Assembly: GCF_030116705.1 (NCBI RefSeq)
Contig: NZ_JAOTIK010000001.1
Coordinates: 2,747,001-2,811,000 of the forward strand
Length of the DNA: 64,000 nt
DNA from: Streptomyces sp. ML-6
GTDB lineage: Bacteria > Actinomycetota > Actinomycetes > Streptomycetales > Streptomycetaceae
Direction: 5' to 3'
Numbering within the stretch: position 1 is the first letter of the stretch; each line of letters starts with the position of its first letter. Below the pieces are notes generated by a model, which worked only from the letters and a program-made list of their open reading frames with translations, made no database searches and was not told the DNA's origin. Position numbers and translations under genes: made by a program. This document shows positions 7,446 to 14,953 of the stretch, piece by piece.

Positions 7446-8135
7446 TCAGTGCTGGTAGCCGTAGACGCCGCGCGCCTGGTCGCGTACGAGACGGCCCTTC
7501 TCCAGCTCGATGACGCGCTTGCGCATCTGGTCGACGATGTTCTGGTCGTGGGTCGCCATGATCACGGTGGTGCCGGTCCGGTTGATCCGGTCCAGCAGCT
7601 TCATGATGCCGACGGAGGTCTGCGGGTCGAGGTTGCCGGTCGGCTCGTCCGCGATCAGCAGCATGGGGCGGTTCACGAACGCCCGCGCGATCGCCACGCG
7701 CTGCTGCTCACCACCGGAGAGCTCGCCGGGCATCCGGTCCTCCTTGCCGCCGAGGCCGACCAGGTCGAGGACCTGGGGCACGGCCTTGCGGATCTCGCCG
7801 CGCGGCTTGCCGATGACCTCCTGGGCGAACGCCACGTTCTCCGCGACGGTCTTGTTGGGCAGGAGCCTGAAGTCCTGGAACACCGTGCCCAGCTGGCGGC
7901 GCATGTGCGGCACCTTCCAGTTGGACAGGCGTGAGAGGTCCTTGCCCAGGACGTGGACCGCGCCCTGACTGGCGCGTTCCTCACGGAGGATGAGCCGCAT
8001 GAAGGTGGACTTGCCGGAGCCGGACGAGCCCACCAGGAAGACGAACTCGCCCTTCTCGATATCGAGGGACACATCCCGTAGAGCGGGGCGGCTCTGCTTC
8101 GGGTAGGTCTTGGAGACGTTGTCGAATCGGATCAC
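7446..8135 (-). CDS. ftsE: Cell division ATP-binding protein FtsE
   Basis: A 229-residue ABC ATPase of the FtsEX complex, bound to the inner face of the membrane. All nucleotide-binding motifs are present: Walker [11 protein letters not shown]-loop [13 protein letters not shown], signature [12 protein letters not shown], Walker [14 protein letters not shown], and switch His in MATHDQ. The start [13 protein letters not shown] is standard. It leads the minus-strand set ftsE-ftsX-S41 protease-smpB; the promoter should lie in the 270-base divergent gap to the small zinc-ribbon protein. Confidence 0.96.
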   Translation of the reverse strand: MIRFDNVSKTYPKQSRPALRDVSLDIEKGEFVFLVGSSGSGKSTFMRLILREERASQGAVHVLGKDLSRLSNWKVPHMRRQLGTVFQDFRLLPNKTVAENVAFAQEVIGKPRGEIRKAVPQVLDLVGLGGKEDRMPGELSGGEQQRVAIARAFVNRPMLLIADEPTGNLDPQTSVGIMKLLDRINRTGTTVIMATHDQNIVDQMRKRVIELEKGRLVRDQARGVYGYQH

Positions 8136-8406
8136 GGATGCACCACGGTCGGCCGGGAGTAGGTGTGCGTGACCTTACGCGAACCGGGCCGAGGCATGCA
8201 GGCGAGCGTCCGGGGATGGGTGTTTTATGCCGGATCCGTACCGGCTGTGATCGATGCCGAAAGTACTACGGAACGGGTGATCCCCGGCGGGCCGCGCCGA
8301 AATCCGCGTGAGCTGGCACAGTGGTAGGGGGAACGGTTGCGTTTCCGTGAGCGTTGCGCGGAGAGAAGGCGTATTGCGGCTCCGCCGCGCGGGAGGAGGA
8401 AAGCGC

Positions 8407-8607
8407 ATGACCTATGACCGACTGGTGTGCGCGAGCTGCGCGGCGCCCGTGAGCGAGGGCCGCTGCCCCGTGTGCCGGGCGAGCCGCGAGCGACTGCAGC
8501 AGGAGCGCGGCCAGGGAATGTTCGCCGGGCTGAATCCGGTGATGCTGGTGGCCCTGCTGGTGGTGCTGCTCGGCGCGGTGGCGCTGCTGGCCCACCGGAC
8601 GGCATAG
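8407..8607 (+). CDS. Small zinc-ribbon-like single-pass membrane protein
   Basis: A 66-residue protein. The N-terminal half carries two CxxC pairs (CASCAAPVSEGRCPVC), a likely zinc knuckle. The C-terminal half has one hydrophobic helix (PVMLVALLVVLLGAVALLAH) ending in RTA, so it is probably anchored with a short outer tail. The start is supported by GGAGGAGGAAA a few bases upstream of ATG. I recall proteins of this kind at this position in other streptomycetes but no function. It converges on the LAETG protein gene across a perfect 36-base palindrome. Confidence 0.7.
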   Translation: MTYDRLVCASCAAPVSEGRCPVCRASRERLQQERGQGMFAGLNPVMLVALLVVLLGAVALLAHRTA

Positions 8608-8680
8608 CGGGGTCGCACGCGCGGGCCGGACCCGCCCGCCCCGGGCGGGCGCCGCCGCGAGGGCGCGCAGGTGTACGCGG

Positions 8681-8716
8681 AGGGGCCCGGGAAGCCGATC
8701 GGCTTCCCGGGCCCCT
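8681..8716. terminator. Bidirectional stem between convergent genes
   Basis: A perfect palindrome with 18-base arms and no loop, starting AGGGGCCCGGGAAGCCGA. It lies between the convergent small membrane protein and the LAETG protein. There is no T-run on either side, which is common for Streptomyces terminators. Confidence 0.75.
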
Positions 8717-8746
8717 CCTGTGTGCGTGTCCGTACCGCTACGGGCC

Positions 8747-9715
8747 TCAGACGGCCGCGCGGCCGTTCACCAGGCGCGGGAGGATGCGGAAGCCGATGCC
8801 TCCGGCGATCATCGTCGCGGCGCCGACGAGCAGGAACGTGGTCTCGGCCGCACCGGTCTCGGCGAGCTCGTCCTTGCCCTTGCTCTGCTCGACCGGCTGG
8901 TTGCCGGCCGAGTCGGGGGTGGTGTTGTCCTCGCAGGTGGCGCCGTCGAGGTCGACGGTGCAGCCGCCGGTGTCGCCGCCGCCGGAGGTGGAGCCGGAGG
9001 AGCCGCTGCCGGTGGTGCCGCCGTTGTCGCCGCCACCGTTGCTGGTGCCGCCGTTGTCGCCGCCACCGTTGCTGGTGCCGCCGTTGTCGCCACCGCCGTT
9101 GCTGGTGCCGCCGTTGTCGCCACCGCCGTTGCCGCTGCCGCCGGCCTGGTTGCCACCGTTGCCGTTGCCACCGTTGTTGCCGGTACCGCCGTTGTTGCCG
9201 TTGCCGCCGGCCTGGTTGCCACCATTGCCGTTGCCACCGGCCTGGTTGCCACCATTGCCGTTGCCACCGTTGTTGCCGTTGCCGCCGTCGCCGCCACCGG
9301 CCGCGTCGCCACCACCAGCGGCGTCACCGCCACCAGCCGCGTCACCGCCACCGGCCGCGTCGCCACCGCCAGCCGCGTCGCCACCACCGGCCGCGTCACC
9401 GCCACCGGCCGCGTCGCCACCACCAGCGGCGTCACCACCACCGGCCGCGTCACCGCCACCGGCCGCGTCGCCACCACCGGCCGCGTCACCGCCACCAGCG
9501 GCGTCACCACCGCCATCCCCCTCGCCACAGCGCGGGTCGAGCGGGCTGCACTCGCCGCCCTCGCCCTCGTCGCCGTTCACCTCGGCCTGGACCGACAGGC
9601 CGGCGACGTCGACGCCGACGGCCGAAGCCACACCGGCAGCGGTGAGCGAGGCACCTGCGGCGATCACCGCACCTGCGGCTATCCGCGCGACGCGTACACG
9701 CGTCTTCTTCGTCAT
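8747..9715 (-). CDS. LAETG-anchored glycine-rich repeat surface protein
   Basis: A 322-residue secreted protein fixed to the cell wall. A signal peptide occupies residues 1-32 (IAAGAVIAAGASLTAAGVASA). A short Cys-containing segment follows (ECSPLDPRCGEGD). Then come twelve GGGDAA repeats and a second low-complexity tract of GGNGN/GGNQAG and four NGGGDNGGTS-type units. A second Cys pair follows (GGCTVDLDGATCED). The C-terminus is a sorting signal: LAETG, a hydrophobic helix (FLLVGAATMIAGGIGF) and basic RILPRLVNGR. LAxTG is the motif recognised by class E sortases of streptomycetes, as in chaplins. The repeats look like a flexible stalk. No adhesin domain is seen. The gene is isolated on the minus strand; no sortase is nearby. 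Confidence 0.85.
   Translation of the reverse strand: MTKKTRVRVARIAAGAVIAAGASLTAAGVASAVGVDVAGLSVQAEVNGDEGEGGECSPLDPRCGEGDGGGDAAGGGDAAGGGDAAGGGDAAGGGDAAGGGDAAGGGDAAGGGDAAGGGDAAGGGDAAGGGDAAGGGDAAGGGDGGNGNNGGNGNGGNQAGGNGNGGNQAGGNGNNGGTGNNGGNGNGGNQAGGSGNGGGDNGGTSNGGGDNGGTSNGGGDNGGTSNGGGDNGGTTGSGSSGSTSGGGDTGGCTVDLDGATCEDNTTPDSAGNQPVEQSKGKDELAETGAAETTFLLVGAATMIAGGIGFRILPRLVNGRAAV
9294..9509. repeat. Twelve 18-base coding tandem repeats
   Basis: Twelve copies of an 18-base unit, variants of CCACCGGCCGCGTCGCCA, encode GGGDAA on the minus strand. Copies differ mainly at codon third positions. Their number is likely to vary between strains through slippage. Confidence 0.9.
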
Positions 9716-10045
9716 GTGCTGCTACCCCCAGTAGCTGTTCTCGTCAGTGGAGCAGCCATATGCGGGGCGATGGCTCGGCGGGGTTTGCTCCGAACGCCGG
9801 CCCACGTAGCGCCGTGGCCAAGCCGCCCGCCCCCGTTCACACCCGTCCCAGACATACGCATGCTGCCCTAGCACCCTGTCCAGAGTTAAGGACTACGTCA
9901 AGGCCGTTCCATGCAATCTGGACCGTTTTGCCCGCAGTTGATCCTCATTCAGCATCACGACTGTGACGCACCCGCCACGGCACCCCCGCGAGCGGAACCC
10001 CAACTCCCCTTCGGGAGCGGCCCCGCGTCCGGCCCGACGGAAACG
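9716..10045. other. Non-coding gap before the LAETG gene
   Basis: About 330 bases with no gene that I can support. The minus-strand promoter and leader of the LAETG gene must lie here, since prfB downstream is also on the minus strand and is closed by a hairpin at 10046. I could not identify a convincing -10/-35 pair. Confidence 0.4.
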
Positions 10046-10080
10046 GCGGTGCCGGAACCCCGTGGGGGTTCCGGCACCGC
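10046..10080 (-). terminator. prfB terminator hairpin
   Basis: A perfect 16-base stem (GCGGTGCCGGAACCCC and its complement) around a GTG loop, 40 bases after the prfB stop. On the minus strand it is followed by CGTTTCC, a weak T-run. Confidence 0.8.
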
Positions 10081-10119
10081 CGTGAACCGTTCGGACGCGG
10101 GCCTCCGGGGCCCGTCCGG

Positions 10120-11226
10120 CTACTTCTCGCGCTGCTTGCGCCAGCGGATGCCCGCTTCGAGGAAGCCGTCGATCTCGCCGTTGAAGACCGCCTCGGGGTT
10201 GCCGATCTCGAACTCCGTGCGCAGGTCCTTGACCATCTGGTACGGGTGCAGGACGTACGACCGCATCTGGTTGCCCCAGGAGTTGCCGCCGTCGCCCTTG
10301 AGGGCGTCCATCTTGGCCTGCTCCTCCTGGCGGCGGCGCTCGAGGAGCTTCGCCTGGAGGACGTTCATCGCGGACGCCTTGTTCTGGATCTGCGAGCGCT
10401 CGTTCTGGCAGGAGACGACGATGCCGGTCGGGAGGTGGGTCAGGCGGACCGCGGAGTCCGTGGTGTTGACGCCCTGGCCGCCGGGGCCCGAGGAGCGGTA
10501 CACGTCGACGCGCAGCTCGGACTCGTCAATCTCGATGTGGTCGGTCTGCTCGACCACCGGCAGCACCTCGACGCCCGCGAAGGACGTCTGGCGGCGGCCC
10601 TGGTTGTCGAAGGGCGAGATCCGGACGAGCCGGTGCGTGCCCTGCTCGACGGAGAGCGTGCCGTAGGCGTACGGGGCCTGGACGGCGAAGGTGGTCGACT
10701 TGATGCCGGCCTCCTCCGCGTACGACGTCTCGTAGACCTCGGTCTTGTAGCCGCGCTGCTCGGCCCAGCGCAGGTACATGCGCTGGAGCTTCTCGGCGAA
10801 GTCTGCGGCGTCCACGCCACCGGCCTCGGCCCTGATGTTGACCAGGGCCTCGCGCGAGTCGTACTCGCCGGACAGGAGGGTACGGACCTCCATCTCGTCC
10901 AGCGCCTTGCGGACGGACTCCAGCTCCGCCTCGGCCTCGGACAGGGCGTCGGCGTCGCCCTCGTCCTGCGCGAGCTCGAAGAGGACTTCGAGATCGTCGA
11001 TCCGGCCGCGGAGCGCCTCGGTCTTGCGGACCTCGGCCTGGAGGTGCGAAAGCTTGCTGGTGATCTTCTGCGCCGCCTCCGGGTCGTCCCAGAGGGAGGG
11101 CGCTGCCGCCTGCTCCTCGAGCGCGGCGATGTCCGCCCTCAGCGCATCCAGGTCCAGGACGGCCTCGATCGACGCCATGGTCGAGGAGAGGGACTTCAGC
11201 TCTTCGGAAATATCGACGACTGCCAC
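10120..11226 (-). CDS. prfB: Peptide chain release factor 2
   Basis: A 368-residue factor that ends translation at UGA and UAA. The stop-codon recognition tripeptide SPF is in [11 protein letters not shown]. The GGQ motif that triggers peptidyl-tRNA hydrolysis is in [18 protein letters not shown]. The N-terminal helical domain (residues 1-110) and C-terminal RWRKQREK are complete. The frame is continuous from [11 protein letters not shown], so this gene lacks the autoregulatory programmed +1 frameshift found in E. coli prfB. A hairpin follows the gene. The upstream pkaB gene on the same strand ends 137 bases away with its own hairpin, suggesting separate transcription. Confidence 0.97.
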   Translation of the reverse strand: MAVVDISEELKSLSSTMASIEAVLDLDALRADIAALEEQAAAPSLWDDPEAAQKITSKLSHLQAEVRKTEALRGRIDDLEVLFELAQDEGDADALSEAEAELESVRKALDEMEVRTLLSGEYDSREALVNIRAEAGGVDAADFAEKLQRMYLRWAEQRGYKTEVYETSYAEEAGIKSTTFAVQAPYAYGTLSVEQGTHRLVRISPFDNQGRRQTSFAGVEVLPVVEQTDHIEIDESELRVDVYRSSGPGGQGVNTTDSAVRLTHLPTGIVVSCQNERSQIQNKASAMNVLQAKLLERRRQEEQAKMDALKGDGGNSWGNQMRSYVLHPYQMVKDLRTEFEIGNPEAVFNGEIDGFLEAGIRWRKQREK

Positions 11227-11279
11227 GGGTCCAGCGTAACGGCTGTCGGCGCGGACGTTCCTCGGACCGCATGATCACC

Positions 11280-11303
11280 GCCCCGCGGAGGGGTCCGCGG
11301 GGC
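11280..11303 (-). terminator. Hairpin after pkaB
   Basis: GCCCCGCGGA, GGGG loop, TCCGCGGGGC: a 10-base stem 60 bases beyond the pkaB stop. No T-run. Likely a terminator for the kinase transcript. Confidence 0.6.
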
Positions 11304-11363
11304 TCTCACGGGCCGGGCGACGGCCGGGTTCCCGGGGCTGCGGGACCGGGGTCCGGCCAGGGG

Positions 11364-12638
11364 TCAGGGTTCGGCCGGGGCCGATTTCTCCGTCTCCTGC
11401 GGGGGCGCGCCCCCGTCGTCGCCGCCCAGGGCCAGCCAGCCGCCCACCGCCGCCACCAGGACCAGCGCGGCGGCGACCAGGGTCAGCCGGCGCTTGCGGA
11501 CGGCCGCGGACCGGTTGCGGGCCGAGCCGGGGCGGGGCGTGCCGGGGGAACGGGGGGCGCGGGCCGTGCCGCGGGGGCCGCCGGAGAGTTCGTCGGGGCC
11601 CGGCACCCGCATGCTGGTGTGGGTGTCGCGGTTGGAGTCGGCGGAGGAGCCGGGGACCAGCGGGACCGCGCCGCGGCGGCGGGGTTCCTCGGGGGCGGGG
11701 GTGTACTGCTGCTCGTCGTACGTCCGGGGTTCCGGTTCCTCGGTGCCCGGTTCGTCGACGTCGAGCGGCGGGATGCCGGCCAGCTGCGGGAGCTGCTCGC
11801 GCAGCCGGGCGGCGAGCTCGGAGGCGCGCAGCCGGGAGGCCGGGGCCTTGGCCAGGCACTGGACCAGGAGCTGCCAGAGCTCCTCGGGGATGCCGGGGAG
11901 GGGGACGACCGCCTCGGTGACGTGCCGGCGCAGGACCGCGCCGGGGTGTCCGCCGCCGAAGGGCGTGAAGCCGGCGAGGAGTTCGTACAGGACGGTCGCG
12001 AGGGCGTAGATGTCGACTGCGGCGCGGGGCGGGAGGCCCTCGACTATCTCGGGGGCGAGGTAGTCCGGCGTACCGATGATCTTGGTGGCCTTGGTGCGGC
12101 GCGGGGTGTCGATCAGCTTGGCCACGCCGAAGTCGGTGAGCAGCGCCGGGTGCGAGTTGCCGGGGCCGAGCGGGCCCTCCATGTCGAGCAGGATGTTCTC
12201 CGGCTTGACGTCCCGGTGGACGATGCCCGCGGCGTGCGCGGCGGCGAGGCCGTCGGCGACGTCCGCGATGATCGCCACGGCCGCCTCGGGGGCGAGCCGG
12301 CGGTCGCGGTCCAGCCGGGTGCGCAGGTCGGTGCCGCGCACGAGGTCCATGACCAGGGCCAGGTCGTTGCCGTCCACCACGAGGTCGCGGACGGCGACCA
12401 CGTGCGGGTGGTCCAGCCCGAGCAGGGCGGTGCGCTCCTGGACGAAGCGGCCCACGAGCTCCTGGTCGGACGCGAGGTCCTCGCGGAGCAGTTTGATGGC
12501 CACCGGGCCCTCGGGCCCGTCGCCGAGCCACACCGTGCCGGCGCTGCCGCGCCCCAGGATCTGGTGGGCGGTGTACCGGCTGCCGATATTCCGTGCCAAG
12601 ACTGCTCCCTCAGCGGCTGGCGATGGACCGTCACTCAT
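11364..12638 (-). CDS. pkaB: Membrane Ser/Thr protein kinase PkaB
   Basis: A 424-residue PknB-type kinase. The kinase domain spans about residues 20-285: GRGSAGTV (glycine loop), VAIKLL (ATP-binding Lys), HRDVKPEN (catalytic loop), DFGVAKL, and GTPDYLAPE (activation segment end). A disordered, acidic then basic linker follows, and one membrane helix (LTLVAAALVLVAAVGGWLAL) with a short outer tail rich in Glu, Lys and Pro. No extracellular sensor domain is present. Position and pairing with the next kinase match S. coelicolor pkaB-pkaA as I recall. ATG at 12638 is used; a shorter start at the codon before ARNIGSRYTA is possible. Its neighbour, the FHA/FtsK gene, may provide a phosphopeptide-binding partner. 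Confidence 0.9.
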   Translation of the reverse strand: MSDGPSPAAEGAVLARNIGSRYTAHQILGRGSAGTVWLGDGPEGPVAIKLLREDLASDQELVGRFVQERTALLGLDHPHVVAVRDLVVDGNDLALVMDLVRGTDLRTRLDRDRRLAPEAAVAIIADVADGLAAAHAAGIVHRDVKPENILLDMEGPLGPGNSHPALLTDFGVAKLIDTPRRTKATKIIGTPDYLAPEIVEGLPPRAAVDIYALATVLYELLAGFTPFGGGHPGAVLRRHVTEAVVPLPGIPEELWQLLVQCLAKAPASRLRASELAARLREQLPQLAGIPPLDVDEPGTEEPEPRTYDEQQYTPAPEEPRRRGAVPLVPGSSADSNRDTHTSMRVPGPDELSGGPRGTARAPRSPGTPRPGSARNRSAAVRKRRLTLVAAALVLVAAVGGWLALGGDDGGAPPQETEKSAPAEP

Positions 12639-12779
12639 GACCCCCGGTCGACAAAGTTACGCGTCGATCGGGGTGTTGGGTGCCCGGGTCGGTGCCAAGC
12701 CTCACTTCTGCGGGCGATATGCGGGGAAACCGGCCCGCAGAAGTCGATATAGCTACAGATTCGATGGTGCGCCGACGGC

Positions 12780-14453
12780 TCAGGGGGTGCTGGTGCCGCT
12801 GTCGCCGCCACCCAGCTCCGAGATCCAGTCGGTGACGGTGGAGATCGTGTCGGTGATCGCCTTCCAGTAGCTCTTGCCCTCGCCGATCCAGTCCTGCAGC
12901 GGGGTCAGCTCCCAGATCAGCCAGCCCGCGACGAAGAGCAGGATCAGGGTGAACAGGCAGCCCTTGAGGCAGCCGAGGCCGGGGATCCGCATCGGGTTGG
13001 CGCTGCGCTGCCGCGGCTCGCGGGGCGGCCGGGGGGCCGGCTGCTGGGGCTGCGGCTGCTGGGGCTGGGGTTGCGGCTGCTGCGGGGGCGCGTACTGCTG
13101 CGGGGGCGGGGGCTGCGGCTGGTACTGCTGCCGCTGCTGGGGGTACTGCTGCGGCTGCTGGTACTGCTGATGCTGCGGCGGCGGTTGCTGCTGCCGGCGC
13201 TGGGGCTGCCGTTGGGGCTGGGGCTGGGGCTGCGGTTGCCGCTGGGGGCGGCGGCGCAGCGGGTCCTCGCTCGGGTCGAGGTACTGGACCTGGGTCTGCT
13301 CGTTGCGGTCGCGGGCCGCCCGGAGCTGGGACTGCCAGGGGTGCGGGTCCTCGGGCTGCGGCGGACCGTCCGGCCGGGGCGGCACCGGCGGCAGGACCGA
13401 GGTCGGGTCGGCGTGCCCGTCGCCCCGGCCGGAGGTCTGCGGCAGGACGCTGGTGGCGGTGGCGGGGTCGTACGGGCCCGCGTTGCTCGGCAGCACCTGC
13501 GTGGGGTCCGCGGCGCCGGGGGCGTCCGGGACGGGTGCGGGTGCCGGGTCGGGGGCGAGGAGGGCGCCCACGCCGTCGGCCGCCGCGATCTGGGCGGAAC
13601 TGGCGTGCACGCCGATGCCCTCGGCGACGACGCGCAGGCCGCGGGCCAGGTTCTCGGCGCTGGGGCGGCGCTCGGGCTCCTTGCTCAGGCAGCGCTCTAT
13701 CACCGTCCACAGGGGCTGCGGGACGGTGCTGGGGCGGCGGGGCTCCTCGCTGAGGTGCCGGTGCAGCACTTCGAGGGCGGTGCCGCCGGCGAACGGCGGA
13801 CGGCCGGTGACCAGCTCGTACAGCAGGATGCCCGCGCCGTAGATGTCGACGGCGGAGGTCTGCGGGCGGCCCTCGGCCGACTCGGGCGCCACGTAGGCGG
13901 GCGTGCCGACGAACTCGTGGGTCCGGGTGAGGCCCGGGGAGTCGGCCAGGCGGGCGATGCCGAAGTCGGTGAGCATCGGGCGCATCCCGCCGCCGCTCTC
14001 GTCCAGCAGCACGTTGGCGGGCTTCAGGTCGCGGTGGACCACGCCGTCCGCGTGGCTGGCGGCGAGGGCGTCCGCGATCTGCGCGGTGAGCAGCGCGGCG
14101 GCGACCGGGGTGAGCGGGCCGTTCTCGCGGAGGTAGCGGTGCAGGTCGGGACCGTCGATCAGGTCCATGACGAGGGCGAGGAGATCGCCCTCGACGACCA
14201 GGTCGCGGGTGCGCACGATGTTCTCGTGGGTGAGCCGGAGCAGCACGGAGCGCTCACGCAGGAACCGCATCACGACGTCGGCGTCGTTGGCGAGTTCCTC
14301 CTTCAGGACCTTGATCGCGACGGTCTCGCCGGGCTGACCGGCGACGGCCGCCTCGGCACCTGCGGTCTCCCGCTGGCGGGCACGCCAGACGGTGCCCGTG
14401 GCGCCGCGTCCCAGCGGCTCCTCCAGGAGGTACTTGCTGCCTACCGGCCGCAC
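12780..14453 (-). CDS. pkaA: Membrane Ser/Thr protein kinase PkaA, Gln/Pro-rich
   Basis: A 557-residue kinase. The N-terminal 265 residues are the catalytic domain with GRGATGTVW, VAIKVLKEEL, HRDLKPANVLL, DFGIARL and GTPAYVAPE. Residues 290-390 form a Pro/Asp linker that includes several 'DPTQVLP/ DPTSVLP'-like Thr sites (TQVLP, TSVLP), a pattern often phosphorylated and bound by FHA domains. Residues 390-485 are extremely rich in Gln, Pro and Tyr. A membrane helix follows (CLFTLILLFVAGWLIWEL), then about 40 outer residues. The size and Gln-rich middle match PkaA of S. coelicolor as I recall. It lies 141 bases upstream of pkaB on the same strand and diverges from the FHA/FtsK gene. Confidence 0.9.
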   Translation of the reverse strand: MRPVGSKYLLEEPLGRGATGTVWRARQRETAGAEAAVAGQPGETVAIKVLKEELANDADVVMRFLRERSVLLRLTHENIVRTRDLVVEGDLLALVMDLIDGPDLHRYLRENGPLTPVAAALLTAQIADALAASHADGVVHRDLKPANVLLDESGGGMRPMLTDFGIARLADSPGLTRTHEFVGTPAYVAPESAEGRPQTSAVDIYGAGILLYELVTGRPPFAGGTALEVLHRHLSEEPRRPSTVPQPLWTVIERCLSKEPERRPSAENLARGLRVVAEGIGVHASSAQIAAADGVGALLAPDPAPAPVPDAPGAADPTQVLPSNAGPYDPATATSVLPQTSGRGDGHADPTSVLPPVPPRPDGPPQPEDPHPWQSQLRAARDRNEQTQVQYLDPSEDPLRRRPQRQPQPQPQPQRQPQRRQQQPPPQHQQYQQPQQYPQQRQQYQPQPPPPQQYAPPQQPQPQPQQPQPQQPAPRPPREPRQRSANPMRIPGLGCLKGCLFTLILLFVAGWLIWELTPLQDWIGEGKSYWKAITDTISTVTDWISELGGGDSGTSTP

Positions 14454-14953
14454 GTCATGCGCTCCCTGCAGATTCGTGGTGCTTGCGGTGCTCCCGGTTC
14501 CGCCCGGGAGTTCCGGCCCACTCTAGTGGGGTGACCGGTGGGGCCAGGAAGCTCCGTCCGGTTGCTTTCGCCGTCCTGTCCGGCCGTTGGCCGGATGCCG
14601 TCCCGAGGAGACACCGGCCGGTTTCGGAACAAGACGCGCGCTCCGGGCGAATGGTTGCCGCACACGCGTACGACGAATCGTGCCGGGCGTCCCTCCGGAA
14701 CGGTTCCGTTCTCGTGGCGGGGTGCCAAGCGGGCACTTATGGGCGCACAGCCGACGTTTCAAGATCACTTCGCGGTGGCCCCCGGGCGTGTTGTCGGTGG
14801 CAGGTGCGAGGATGCCTCCAGCACGGAACTGTGGGGACGGGGGTCCCGCGGCACGTGACGAACCTGTACGGACGACGCGTCCGTGTCGGGTGGGGGGAAT
14901 CACAGGGCGTTTCCCCTGCCCGGCGCCCCGCGCAGAAGGGACCGCCGACGGCG
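14454..14953. other. Divergent promoter region, pkaA and FHA/FtsK gene
   Basis: Five hundred bases with no gene I can support between two outward-facing genes. Open frames cross it but lack ribosome sites and codon bias. It contains a small dyad, CCGGCC-GTT-GGCCGG, at 14580-14594. Promoters for both genes should be here; none was clear by eye. Confidence 0.4.

Noticed and set aside
9294..9509. Regular repeats that could suggest a CRISPR array
   Set aside because: The units are contiguous 18-mers with no spacers, and translate in frame to GGGDAA within a secreted protein. No cas gene is nearby.
10120..11226. Possible programmed frameshift in prfB
   Set aside because: The frame is continuous from the start codon through all domains, with no internal UGA near the usual 25th codon.
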